This document shows positions 32,709 to 41,344 of a stretch of DNA of 46,227 bases, one piece after another. Made by a program: the position numbers and the translations under genes. Position 1 is the stretch's first letter; each line of letters begins with the position of its first letter. Source of the stretch: Synechococcus sp. BO 8801 (GTDB taxonomy: Bacteria > Cyanobacteriota > Cyanobacteriia > PCC-6307 > Cyanobiaceae). The notes beneath the pieces are model-generated. The model ran no database searches and was not told where the DNA came from. It saw only the letters and a program-made list of their open reading frames with translations. The stretch lies in the NCBI RefSeq assembly GCF_002252675.1, contig NZ_NQKY01000008.1, positions 1-46,227 on the forward strand, in the 5' to 3' direction.

Positions 32709-33970
32709 CCCGCACGGTTCTCTTCGTTCACCAGAACTTCCCCGGCCAGTACCGGCACCTGGCGCCGGCCCTGCAGGCCCGCGGCGACCGGGTGGTGGCC
32801 ATCGGCGGCCCCAGCAGCCAGCCCCTGCCCGCCATCCCCCTGCACCGCTACGACCCCCTGCCCGCCGGGGGGGTGCCGCCCTGCCATCCCTGGGCGGCCG
32901 ATTTCCAGACCAAGATCCTGCGGGCCGAGGCGGTGGCCCGTTGCCTGGAGGCGCTGCTGAAGGACGGTCTGCGGCCCGATCTGGTGGTGGGCCATCCGGG
33001 CTGGGGGGAGCTGCTGGTGGTGAAGGACCTGCTGCCGGCCGTGCCGGTCCTGCACCAGGTGGAGTTCATCTATCAGCTGGCGGGCGGCGATGTGGGATTC
33101 GACCCGGAGTTCGCCGACGCCGACTGGCGCCCCCGGGCCCGCCTGCGCCTGCGGCGGGCCACCCAGCTCCTGGCCCTCCAGGACCTGGACTGGGGTCTGG
33201 CTCCGACCCCCTGGCAGGCCAGCACCGTGCCGGCCCCGTACCGCCAGCGGCTGAGCGTGATCCATGAGGGCATCGACACCGCCGCGATCGCCCCCCAGGG
33301 CCCCGCCCGCCTGCAGCTGCAGCGCGCCGGCCTGAGCTTCGGGCCCGGCGATGAGGTGGTGAGCTTCGTGGCCCGCAATCTGGAGCCCTACCGGGGCTTC
33401 CACACCTTCATGCGCATGCTGCCCCGGCTCCAGCAACTCAGGCCCGGGGCCCATGTGGTGATCGTGGGCGGCGATGGGGTGAGCTACGGCGCCGCGCCCC
33501 CCGGCGGCGGCAGCTGGAAGGAGGCGATGCTGCGGGAGCTGGGCGATGCCCTCGACCGGCGCCGGGTCCATTTCGTCGGCCGCGTGCCCCACCCGGTGCT
33601 GCACGAGCTGTTCCGGGTCACGGCCTGCCACGTCTATCTCACCGTTCCCTTCGTGCTCAGCTGGAGCCTGCTGGAGGCGATGAGCTGTGGTGCCCTGGTG
33701 ATCGGCTCGGCCACCGCCCCGGTGCAGGACGTGATCGAGGACGGCCGCAACGGTCTGCTGGTGGATTTCTTCGATCACCGGGCCCTGGCCGAGCGGCTGG
33801 CGGCGGTGCTGGCCGACCCCGCCGGCCACGCCGGGCTGCGCAGGGAGGCCCGGCGGACGGTGGTGGAAGGGTTCGATCTGCGCCGGGTCTGTCTGCCCCG
33901 GCAGCTGGAGCTCGTGGATCGGCTGATGGCCGGATCGGCGACACAGGACGGAACGGCTGGGGAGCGATAG
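32705..33970 (+). CDS. Glycosyltransferase family 4 protein
   Basis: A retaining GT-B glycosyltransferase, probably for envelope polysaccharide. The 421-residue product begins TVLFVHQNFPGQYRHLAPAL, a hallmark of one GT4 subgroup, and has VSFVARNLEPYRGFHTFMRM at the domain junction, HVVIVGGDGVSYG, VHFVGRVPHPVLHELFRV and the nucleotide-sugar binding LSWSLLEAMSCGALVIGS followed by DGRNGLLVDFFD. Donor and acceptor cannot be read from sequence. It is coupled to the EamA gene upstream; the ArnT-like gene follows after 25 bases, suggesting a small envelope-glycan group. Confidence 0.92.
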   Translation: MTRTVLFVHQNFPGQYRHLAPALQARGDRVVAIGGPSSQPLPAIPLHRYDPLPAGGVPPCHPWAADFQTKILRAEAVARCLEALLKDGLRPDLVVGHPGWGELLVVKDLLPAVPVLHQVEFIYQLAGGDVGFDPEFADADWRPRARLRLRRATQLLALQDLDWGLAPTPWQASTVPAPYRQRLSVIHEGIDTAAIAPQGPARLQLQRAGLSFGPGDEVVSFVARNLEPYRGFHTFMRMLPRLQQLRPGAHVVIVGGDGVSYGAAPPGGGSWKEAMLRELGDALDRRRVHFVGRVPHPVLHELFRVTACHVYLTVPFVLSWSLLEAMSCGALVIGSATAPVQDVIEDGRNGLLVDFFDHRALAERLAAVLADPAGHAGLRREARRTVVEGFDLRRVCLPRQLELVDRLMAGSATQDGTAGER

Positions 33971-33995
33971 GTTCCCTCCGATTCGCCCAGCCGGT

Positions 33996-35888
33996 TTGCC
34001 CGCCCTGCCCCGTCGCCAGCGCCGCCGGTTGCTGCTGATCACCCTGGTCCTTGGCCTGGCGCTGTTCGCCTGGCAGCTGGGGACGACGGGGCTGGTGGAT
34101 GAGACGCCGCCCCTGTTCGCGGCCTCGGCGCGGGCGATGGCGGAGACGGGCGACTGGCTGATTCCCCGGGTCAACGGCCTGCCCCGCTACGACAAGCCGC
34201 CGCTGGTGTACTGGCTGATGGGGCTCGTCTATGCCCTGCCCGGCCAGGAGCAGTGGAACCCCCTCGGGACCTGGGCCGCCCGTTTCCCCTCCGCCCTGGC
34301 CGCCATCGGCGTGATGCTGGCCCTGGCGGACACCCTGCTGCGCTGGTCCCAGCCACCGTTCCAGGCCGCCTCCACTGCCGCCCCGGCCGCCGCCCCCGCC
34401 GACGCCTCCCCTCCGGCGACGGAGCGTCCGGGCCTGACGGCCCTCACCGCCGCCCTGGCCTTCGGCCTCTCGCCCCTGGCGCTCGCCTGGGGGCGCACGG
34501 CGGTGAGCGATTCCCTGTTCAGCGGCCTGGTGGCCCTGGCCCTGCTGCTCTGCTGGCAGGCCTACGCCGACCCCGGACGGCCCTGGTGGCTGCCGTGGCC
34601 CGTGCTCGGGCTGGCCGTGCTGGCCAAGGGGCCGGTGGCGGTGGTGCTCCTGGGCCTCACCCTGCTGCTGTTCGGCTGGCTTCAGGCCGATATCGCCGGG
34701 CTGTGGCGGCGGCTGCGGCCGCTGCGGGGCCTGGCGCTCACGGCCTTGGTGGCGGCCCCCTGGTACCTGCTGGCGCTGTACAGCGAAGGGCAGCCCTTCT
34801 GGGACAGCTTCTTCGGTTACCACAACCTGCAGCGCTTCACCGAGGTGGTGAACCGCCACCTGCAGCCCTGGTGGTTCTTCGTGCCGGTGATGCTGGTGGC
34901 CAGCCTGCCCGTCTCGCCGCTGCTGCTCGTCGGCCTGGCCCGGGCCATCGGACCGCTGCGCCGCTCCTGGTGCCCCACCTGGCCCCAGCCCCCGGCGGCC
35001 TCCCTGGCCCGCTTCGCCGCCTGCTGGCTTCTGGCGGTGCTGCTGTTCTTCACCGCCGCCGCCACCAAGCTGCCCAGCTACTGGCTGCCGGCGACGCCCG
35101 CCGCTGCCCTGCTGATCGCCCTGGCGGCCCAGACGGGCTGGTCCGTCGATGGCGGAGAGGCTGGCGGCCGGCCCTGGGAGCGCTGGGCCTGGGGCCTCAG
35201 CCTGCTGCTGGTGAGCGGCTTGGGGCTGGCGTTCCTGGCGGCTCCCCTGTGGTTGCCGCTGATCCAGGATCCGGAGATGCCGACGCTGGCGACGGAGCTC
35301 CGGGGCAGTCCCCTGGTGCCCGTGGTGGCCGCCTGCTGGCTGCTGGCCGCCCTGCTGGGCTGGACCACCCGCCGCCGCCGCCCACCCCTGCGCCTGCTGG
35401 CCCTGCAGCTGCCCCTGGTGCTGTTCGTGCCCGCGGCCCTGCTGCCGCTGTGGAGCGTGGGCGATCGCCTGCGGGGTGAGCCCGTGCGCCGCATGGCGGC
35501 GGCCCTGCAGCGCGAGGGCCGTCCGGGGGAACCCGTGGCGATGGTGGGCGTGCTCAAGCCCTCCCTGCATTACTACAGCCGGCGGGTGGTGATCTACGAG
35601 GGCATCGGCGTGGAGGGTCCCCTCAACCTGGCGGACCGGCTGCGCCGCGAGCGCCGGGTGGGCCAGCGGCCCAGCACGCCGGAGGACCAGCCCACCGTGC
35701 TGGTGGTGATCGATCAGACCACCGCCCGTGCCCCCTTCTGGCGCCATCTCGGCGCCAGCGAACTCGACAGCGCCGGCGTCTACCGGCTGTGGCGTCTCGA
35801 TCGACGCCGCCTGGAGGACTCCGTCGCCATGCTGCGCCTGAAGGGGTTCGCCCCCGACTGGCAGGACCCCCGGCCGGAGCGTTACTGA
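33996..35888 (+). CDS. ArnT/PMT-like polyprenol-dependent membrane glycosyltransferase
   Basis: GT-C enzymes such as ArnT move a sugar from a polyprenyl phosphate to lipid or protein on the outer face of the membrane. The 630-residue product has about twelve membrane helices and the family signature in its first loop: VDETPPLFAASARAMAETGDWLIP, then NGLPRYDKPPLVYWL, with the catalytic Asp-Glu pair and the KPPL motif. The soluble C-terminal part (about 490-630) is periplasmic. No ATG is available; TTG 33996 is used, 25 bases after the GT4 stop. The end overlaps the convergent histidine kinase gene by seven bases. Substrate is unknown; lipid A arabinosylation is not implied. Confidence 0.9.
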   Translation: MPALPRRQRRRLLLITLVLGLALFAWQLGTTGLVDETPPLFAASARAMAETGDWLIPRVNGLPRYDKPPLVYWLMGLVYALPGQEQWNPLGTWAARFPSALAAIGVMLALADTLLRWSQPPFQAASTAAPAAAPADASPPATERPGLTALTAALAFGLSPLALAWGRTAVSDSLFSGLVALALLLCWQAYADPGRPWWLPWPVLGLAVLAKGPVAVVLLGLTLLLFGWLQADIAGLWRRLRPLRGLALTALVAAPWYLLALYSEGQPFWDSFFGYHNLQRFTEVVNRHLQPWWFFVPVMLVASLPVSPLLLVGLARAIGPLRRSWCPTWPQPPAASLARFAACWLLAVLLFFTAAATKLPSYWLPATPAAALLIALAAQTGWSVDGGEAGGRPWERWAWGLSLLLVSGLGLAFLAAPLWLPLIQDPEMPTLATELRGSPLVPVVAACWLLAALLGWTTRRRRPPLRLLALQLPLVLFVPAALLPLWSVGDRLRGEPVRRMAAALQREGRPGEPVAMVGVLKPSLHYYSRRVVIYEGIGVEGPLNLADRLRRERRVGQRPSTPEDQPTVLVVIDQTTARAPFWRHLGASELDSAGVYRLWRLDRRRLEDSVAMLRLKGFAPDWQDPRPERY

Positions 35889-37387
35889 GCCGCCGGCAGG
35901 TGGATGTGGAAACGGCTCCCCACCGCGATCTCGCTGTCGACAGCGATGGAGCCCCCCATCGCCTCCACCAGCAGCTTCACCACCGACAGCCCAAGGCCCG
36001 AGCCCCGTTCATGCTCGATGGCGTTGCGGCCGCGGTGGAAGCGATCGAACACCTTGGGGATGTCCTCCGGGGGGATGCCGATGCCCTGGTCCCGGACGCT
36101 GATGCACAGTTCCGCGTCGTTCCTCGTGAGCTCCAGGCAGATCGGTCGACCCGGCGGGGAGTACTTGTCGGCGTTCTCGATCAGGTTGAGCAGCACCTGC
36201 TGGAGGCGATCGGTCTCGGCCACCGCCCGGATCGGCCCCTCGGCGGCCTCCTCGGGAAGGGTGAGCAGCAGCGGGCGTGACAGCTGGCTGCGGGCGAGGT
36301 CGCAGGCGGTGGTGAGCACCTCATCCACCGCCACCGGGGTCAGCACCATCTGCAGCTGGCCGGACTCGCTGCGGGAGAGATCCAGCAGGTCGTTGAGCAT
36401 GCGGGTGATGCGATGGGTCTCGGCCTCGGTGGTGGCGAGGGCGCGCATCTGCTCCGGATCCAGGTTCTGGCCGCGGCGCTGCAGGCGGCGCAGGTAGCCG
36501 CCGATGATCATCAGGGGGTTGCGCAGCTCATGGGAGACGAGTCCCACGAAGTGCCGCTGCTGGCTCCAGGCCAGGGCCAGCCGGTCGAGGAGCCCATTGA
36601 AGGACTGGGCCAGCTCCTCCACCTCCAGGGGAGCCTTCTCGAGCTTGAGATGGCTGCTGGCCAGGCTTTCGGTGGTGACACCGGCCGCCATGCGGTTGAG
36701 ATCCCGCAGCGGCTGGAGCAGCCGGCGGGTGAGCACGGAGATCGCCACCAGGGTCAGCACCAGGCACAGGATCCACACCACGGCCAGCCCCAGCAGCATG
36801 TTGCGCAGGCTGGACACGTTGTCGCTGATGTCCTCGGCGACCCAGAGCTGGCTGCCGCCGGGGGACTGGTGCAGGGTGTAGGTGAGAAAACTGTTGCCCT
36901 CCGGATCCTTCACCAGGCGGCGATCCGTGCCGACCAGCAGGGGCGTGAACGATCGGACCGACCAGGTGCCGCCCTGCGCCGCCATCGCCTGCCCGACCAG
37001 GCCGGGCAGGGCCACCAGTTCACCGGCGAGCGGCCTGGGCAGCAGCAGGGAGCCATCCCCGTGCCGCACCCAGAAGAAACGCTCCGGCGAACTGCGGCGC
37101 TCCAGCTCCCCGCCCAGGAGGGCGGAGTGGCTGGCGGACGGATCGGCGACGAGCCGGTCGAGCGCGTCGGCCAGGGAACCCGCCTCCTGCCGTTGGTCAT
37201 GGTGCTGGTGATGCAGCAGACAGTCCCGGTTGATCAGGAGGGTGAAGGCGGAGGCGGCGCTGAAGCCCAGGAAGACGGACGTGAAGGCCGCCAGCCGGAG
37301 CTGGCCCAGCAGGCTTCCGAACATCCGGTGACGCCAGCCACGGGGAGGGGCCCCGGTCGGGGGGGCCATCGGTGGGTTGCTCGTCAC
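35882..37387 (-). CDS. Membrane sensor histidine kinase
   Basis: The 501-residue product senses an external signal and phosphorylates a response regulator. Order: cytoplasmic leader; helix 1 (about 32-52); periplasmic domain (53-195) with no family I can name; helix 2 (about 198-220); HAMP linker (220-275); HisKA with phospho-acceptor His286 in FVGLVSHELRNPLM; and HATPase with N box NLIENADKYSPPG (Asn405), G1 DQGIGIP and G2 GSGLGLS. Start ATG 37387 overlaps the stop of the receiver gene, so the pair is translationally coupled. The neighbouring glycosyltransferases suggest an envelope-related signal, but that is only proximity. Confidence 0.94.
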   Translation of the reverse strand: MTSNPPMAPPTGAPPRGWRHRMFGSLLGQLRLAAFTSVFLGFSAASAFTLLINRDCLLHHQHHDQRQEAGSLADALDRLVADPSASHSALLGGELERRSSPERFFWVRHGDGSLLLPRPLAGELVALPGLVGQAMAAQGGTWSVRSFTPLLVGTDRRLVKDPEGNSFLTYTLHQSPGGSQLWVAEDISDNVSSLRNMLLGLAVVWILCLVLTLVAISVLTRRLLQPLRDLNRMAAGVTTESLASSHLKLEKAPLEVEELAQSFNGLLDRLALAWSQQRHFVGLVSHELRNPLMIIGGYLRRLQRRGQNLDPEQMRALATTEAETHRITRMLNDLLDLSRSESGQLQMVLTPVAVDEVLTTACDLARSQLSRPLLLTLPEEAAEGPIRAVAETDRLQQVLLNLIENADKYSPPGRPICLELTRNDAELCISVRDQGIGIPPEDIPKVFDRFHRGRNAIEHERGSGLGLSVVKLLVEAMGGSIAVDSEIAVGSRFHIHLPAAQ

Positions 37388-37863
37388 AGGTGGCGGTTCT
37401 CGCTCCTCCTGGGCAGGAGCCGTTCCAGCAGGGCGGGCAGCCTGTCGAGAAGTTCGTGCTTGAGCACGTAGTCGTCGGCTCCGGCCTCCTGGGCCTGGCG
37501 GCGCCGTTCCGGGTCATTCAGGGAGGTGAAGATCACCACCGGTACGGTGCAGCCACGGCTGCGCAGGTCCCCCAGGCATTCGATGCCGTCGCAGTCGTGC
37601 ATCTGCACGTCGAGGAAGACGAGATCGATCCCCCCCTCGGTCAGCCTTTTCTCCAGGTCATGGCCGTTGGTCAGTGCCACCACCTCGCAGCCGGAGTCCG
37701 CCAGCTCCTCGGCCACCATGGCCCGGATGTTTGGGTCATCGTCGACGATCGAGACGGTGGGCCGAGCGGCGACTGCCCCGTCGGAGGCTGTCCCGACCTG
37801 GGTGGCGATCGGGACGATCGCCTGCTGTACCGAACGTCCCTGGAGGGGGAGGGGGGAGTTCAT
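37384..37863 (-). CDS. Single-domain response regulator (receiver only)
   Basis: The 159-residue product is one REC domain after a 35-residue low-complexity leader. VSIVDDDPNIR gives the acidic pocket, VFLDVQMHDCDGIE the phospho-acceptor Asp85, VVIFTSLND the switch Thr/Ser, and DDYVLKHELLDRL the conserved Lys. There is no DNA-binding or enzymatic output domain, so it must act through protein contacts or a phosphorelay. It precedes the histidine kinase with a 4-base overlap (ATGA). The long-leader start is not certain; an internal start is not supported by any ATG before VSIVDDD. Confidence 0.92.
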   Translation of the reverse strand: MNSPLPLQGRSVQQAIVPIATQVGTASDGAVAARPTVSIVDDDPNIRAMVAEELADSGCEVVALTNGHDLEKRLTEGGIDLVFLDVQMHDCDGIECLGDLRSRGCTVPVVIFTSLNDPERRRQAQEAGADDYVLKHELLDRLPALLERLLPRRSENRHL

Positions 37864-37938
37864 CGCACCTGGAACCTCGCCTCATCTTGCCGCGATCCGG
37901 GCCGATCGGCAGCGCCGGGACCGGGCCGGAGCCTGCGG

Positions 37939-39123
37939 TCAGACCGCCACCGGCTGGGGACAGAGTTCGCCGTAGAGCCGCTCCAGTGCGTCGATGTTGC
38001 CGGTGAGGGTGTAGCGCTCCAGGGCCCTCTGGCGGGCCCGGCGCCCCAGCTCCGCCGTGAGCACGGGTTGGTCGCGCAGCACCGGCAGCAGGGTGCGCAG
38101 CTGGGTGGTGACGCCCTGGGTGCTGATCACGATGCCGGCCCCCCCCTCCAGCACCTCTCCGTCGGCTCCGGCATCGGTGGCCACGCAGGCGGTGCCGCAG
38201 GCCATGGCCTCCAGCAGGGCCAGGGAGAGCCCCTCCACCAGGGAGGGCAGCAGGAACACCTCGGCGAGCTGCAGGAGCGCCACCCGGCGGGCCCGGCTGG
38301 CCTCGTAGCCCCACCAGATCACATCAGGCTCCGTGCCGCTCTGCAGCGAGGAGCGCAGCGGCCCGTCCCCCACGATCACCAGCACGCATCCCTGGGGGCG
38401 CACCAGCCGCCAGGCCTTCAGCAGCGCCTCGACGTTCTTCTCGGTGGCCACCCGCCCCATGTAGAGGAAGACGCGGCGGCCGCCCACCCTGAGCCGCAGC
38501 TGGGCCAGGTCGGATTCGCCGCCTGGGGCGGCCGGCGCCCAGGTGTCGGTGTCGACCCCGTTGGGGATCACCGCCAGCCGCTCGCGCCGCACCCCCAGGC
38601 GCACCAGCACCTCGGCCTGCAGCTCGGAGAACACGATCACCCGGTCGAACTTCGCCAGGGAGGGGGCGTAGAGCTGGTAGGTGAGCTGCTGGGTGCCGGC
38701 GGTGAGGTTGCGCAGGCCGGCGTCGAAGGGGGGATGGAAGGTGGCGACCAGGGGCAGACCCAGCTGCTGGCAGAGGTCGGGCAGGCGGAAGTCGAGGGGG
38801 GAGAGGGTGAGGCTGGCGTGCACCAGATCGGGTCGCAGCCGCTCCAGGGACTCCCGCAACTCCCGCTGGGCCCCCGGGGAGGGGATCGTGTACATCTGCG
38901 ACTTCACCAGGTAGGGCAGGGCCACCTCGGGGTTGGCCTCCGGCCCGTCCGGGGGATCGAGCTCGCCTGCCCCCGCTTCCGGCCGTCCCAGGGAGGGGGT
39001 GGGGGTGTCGAAGTGAATGAAGCTCACCGCGTGGCCCCGCTGCCGCAGGGCTTCGGTGGTGCTGAGGCCGTAGGTGACGTTGCCGCAGAACGGAGACTTC
39101 TTGCCCAGCCAGGCAATGTGCAT
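37939..39123 (-). CDS. Glycosyltransferase family 4 protein
   Basis: A GT-B glycosyltransferase of 394 residues. It begins MHIAWLGKKSPFCGNVTYGL, the usual Gly-rich first loop, and has LVATFHPPFDAGLRN, VIPNGVDTDTWAP, VFLYMGRVATEKNVEALLKAW, CVLVIVGDGPLRSSL and the donor-binding LPSLVEGLSLALLEAMACGTACVATDAGADGEVL. The EGLSLALLEAM motif with the double Glu is typical of GT4. It probably contributes to glycolipid or envelope glycan synthesis; the sugar is not predictable. ATG 39123 is preferred over one seven codons upstream because it gives the family N-terminus. It stands alone, 75 bases from the receiver gene. Confidence 0.92.
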   Translation of the reverse strand: MHIAWLGKKSPFCGNVTYGLSTTEALRQRGHAVSFIHFDTPTPSLGRPEAGAGELDPPDGPEANPEVALPYLVKSQMYTIPSPGAQRELRESLERLRPDLVHASLTLSPLDFRLPDLCQQLGLPLVATFHPPFDAGLRNLTAGTQQLTYQLYAPSLAKFDRVIVFSELQAEVLVRLGVRRERLAVIPNGVDTDTWAPAAPGGESDLAQLRLRVGGRRVFLYMGRVATEKNVEALLKAWRLVRPQGCVLVIVGDGPLRSSLQSGTEPDVIWWGYEASRARRVALLQLAEVFLLPSLVEGLSLALLEAMACGTACVATDAGADGEVLEGGAGIVISTQGVTTQLRTLLPVLRDQPVLTAELGRRARQRALERYTLTGNIDALERLYGELCPQPVAV

Positions 39124-39173
39124 CACCTGTATGGCCCCACGCAACAGCGGAATTTAGCAGCGCTGCGAAGGCC

Positions 39174-39225
39174 CTCAGCTGCTGCGACAGGGGCGGGCGC
39201 TCAGCTGCTGCGCCAGGGGCGTTCG
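39174..39225. repeat. 26-bp imperfect tandem duplication at the end of an MFS gene
   Basis: Two adjacent 26-base units, 39174-39199 and 39200-39225, both begin CTCAGCTGCTGCG and differ at three positions (A/C and GG/TT). The second unit covers the last codons and stop of the MFS gene; the first lies just beyond its stop. It looks like a local slippage duplication of the gene's 3' end. The rest of the gap 39124-39200 shows nothing else. Confidence 0.7.
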
Positions 39226-40541
39226 CTCAGGGCGGCGACGGCGGCGATGGCCGCCAGCCCCCAGAGCACAGGCAGCAGCCCGTAGCGGCTGACCACGGTG
39301 CCCGCCAGCACCAGGGGCAGGCTGAGGGCGATGTTGATCAGGTTGTTCTGCAGGCCGAACACCCGGCCGCGCTGGTTTTCCGGGGTGTCCTCCTGGATCG
39401 TGGTCTGGGCGGGGATCGCCAGCAGGGCCGCACCCACCCCCAGCAGGCCGCAGAGCAGCAGGGTGAAGACGAGGTTGCCCCGCAGCTGGCCCAGCAGCAC
39501 CAGGCACCAGGCGATGGTCCCGAGCCCCGCACTGGCCAGCCCCCGGCGGCTGAAGCGTTCGCCCAGCTGGGCCATGGCCAGGGCCCCCAGGGCCAGTCCC
39601 ACCCCGCTCATCGCCAGCAGCACGCCGAAGCGGGTGGGACCCAGCCCGCCGATCGCCGCCGCCAGGCTGATCGCCAGCACATAGAGGGCCGCCAGCAGGC
39701 TGTAGAGCAGCACCAGCTGGATCATGGCGCTGCGCACCTTGGGCCGCTCCCGCAGCACCTGCACCCCTTCGCCGATCTCCTCCCAGACGGAGATGGAGCG
39801 AGGCTCCCGCGGCGGTTCCTGGATCTCGATCCCGGCGATGGCCAAGGCCGCGGCGCCGTAGCAGAGCGGCAGCAAGACGAATTCTCCGCCCGGGATGCCC
39901 ACCTGGGCCAGCAGGGTGCGCAGCAGCCGCAGGATCGGGTCGCCGAGGGCGAAACCGACGATGGTGGCGGCCATGCTGGTGGCCTGGTACACCGAATTCG
40001 CGGCGAGCAGCTGGGGATAGCTCACCAGCAGGGGAATGGCCGCCTGCTCGGCCGGCGCGAAGAACTGGGTGAGCACCGACTCGAAGAAGGTCATGGCCAC
40101 CAGGGCCCAGTAGCCCCAGCTCAGCCCCAGCCACATCGGCCCCGGCAGCAGGCACAGGGGGGCCAGCATCACCAGGCCGGCCCGCAGGCCGTTGGAGGCC
40201 ACCATCACGGTGCGCTTCGGCCAGCGGTCGGCCCAGACGCCCGCCACCGTCCCCAGCAGCATCGCCGGCACGGTGTTGGCCACGTAGATGCCGGTGGCCA
40301 GCAGGGTGATCATCTGGGCCCGGGTCTCGAAGCTCATCCGGAAGGCGGCGGCCGCCTCGGCGAGGGCCGCGTTGTTCTGCGGCGTGTCCGTCACCCAGTA
40401 CTGGGCGATCAGGAACACCATCAGCACGATGTAGAACTTGTCCGCCAGCTGGGAGAACACCTGGCCGATCCAGAGGCGCCGGAATCCCGGCAGGGCCAGG
40501 ACGGCGGCCAGTCCCCTCTCGGTCTTGCCGCTCGGGCTCAT
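39201..40541 (-). CDS. Major facilitator superfamily transporter
   Basis: A 446-residue twelve-helix permease of the DHA3/macrolide-exporter-like type. GFRRLWIGQVFSQLADKFYIVLMVF opens the first helix with the usual Asp, and GTVAGVWADRWPKRTVMVASN is MFS motif A. EDTPENQRGRVFGLQNNLINIA late in the protein is typical of this exporter group. The loop after helix 1 is unusually long (about 40 residues, VTDTPQNNAALAEAAAAFRM). ATG 40541 overlaps the recO stop (ATGA); the open frame upstream is recO antisense in a different phase. The substrate is unknown. Confidence 0.9.
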   Translation of the reverse strand: MSPSGKTERGLAAVLALPGFRRLWIGQVFSQLADKFYIVLMVFLIAQYWVTDTPQNNAALAEAAAAFRMSFETRAQMITLLATGIYVANTVPAMLLGTVAGVWADRWPKRTVMVASNGLRAGLVMLAPLCLLPGPMWLGLSWGYWALVAMTFFESVLTQFFAPAEQAAIPLLVSYPQLLAANSVYQATSMAATIVGFALGDPILRLLRTLLAQVGIPGGEFVLLPLCYGAAALAIAGIEIQEPPREPRSISVWEEIGEGVQVLRERPKVRSAMIQLVLLYSLLAALYVLAISLAAAIGGLGPTRFGVLLAMSGVGLALGALAMAQLGERFSRRGLASAGLGTIAWCLVLLGQLRGNLVFTLLLCGLLGVGAALLAIPAQTTIQEDTPENQRGRVFGLQNNLINIALSLPLVLAGTVVSRYGLLPVLWGLAAIAAVAALSERPWRSS

Positions 40542-41344
40542 GCTGGCTCGGACGGATGGGAGGGCATGGGGTCGCAGGCGGTCCGCAGCAGTCTGAAGGC
40601 TCGCGGTCGCTGACCGAGATGCTCGCCGCACCAGGCCTCCACCAGATCCAGCAGGTGCAGCCACACCGCTTCCGGTCCCATCAGCTGGCCGTCACGGCGG
40701 CGCGGTGGGGCGGGGCGTGTCAGCCGCTGCAGCAGGGCCAGTTCGGAAGGGTTGAGCATCACCCTGGCCCCCGGGATCGCTCCGATCGCCAGCCCCTCGC
40801 TGGGCAGCAGGCTGCAGCGCCAGGACCAGTCCCCGATCGGCGGCACCAGCGCGGCGCCGCTGCGGACGCAGTGCTGCAGGGGCAGGGCGAAGCCCCCCAG
40901 GGCCAGCAGGTGGATGCTGCCCTGCACGGCCACCGCCAGGGCCTCCACCCGCTCGGACCGTTCCGTCACCACCGCCTCCAGGCGCCCCAGCTGGAGCAGC
41001 AGGTCGGCGAGCACCCCCGGGGCGGGCGTCTCGGCGGGCACGAGCTTGAGGCAGAGCTCGGCCAGGGCCTGGGCCGTGGCCAGGGTCTCCAGGCGCTGGG
41101 CCAGGCCGCTGTAGTTGCGAAGCACCCGCAGCTGCCGGACCCGCCGCAGGCCGCCGCGGCCCCCCACCTGCAGGACCAGATGGGCCAGGGGCACCGCCGC
41201 CGCCAGGCTGCTCTTCGGCCGTCGCGCCCCCGGCACCGCCAGCCGGGTGAGCCCTTCGGCCTCGCTCAGCAGGGTGAGCAGCCGGTCGTGCTCCCCCAGG
41301 GGACGGCAGGTGAGGGCGAGGCCCTCCAGGTGCTGTTCAGGCAC
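40538..41344 (-). CDS. recO: RecO, DNA repair mediator
   Basis: RecO helps load RecA onto SSB-coated single-stranded DNA in the RecFOR pathway. The 268-residue product has the N-terminal OB-fold EGLALTCRPLGEHDRLLTLLSEAEGLTRLAVPGARRPKSSLAAAV, typical of RecO, followed by a helical domain with AELCLKLVPAE and a C-terminal region lacking the four-Cys zinc site of some homologues. The start is GTG 41344, eight bases inside the deoC end. deoC, recO and the MFS gene form a coupled series. Confidence 0.92.
   Translation of the reverse strand: MPEQHLEGLALTCRPLGEHDRLLTLLSEAEGLTRLAVPGARRPKSSLAAAVPLAHLVLQVGGRGGLRRVRQLRVLRNYSGLAQRLETLATAQALAELCLKLVPAETPAPGVLADLLLQLGRLEAVVTERSERVEALAVAVQGSIHLLALGGFALPLQHCVRSGAALVPPIGDWSWRCSLLPSEGLAIGAIPGARVMLNPSELALLQRLTRPAPPRRRDGQLMGPEAVWLHLLDLVEAWCGEHLGQRPRAFRLLRTACDPMPSHPSEPA

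Noticed and set aside
30638-33970. A single 1110-codon plus-strand frame
   Set aside because: Only the last 421 codons (from 32705) encode a real protein, the GT4 glycosyltransferase. The rest is the complement of sppA and aroH or another phase of the EamA gene, open because of high GC.
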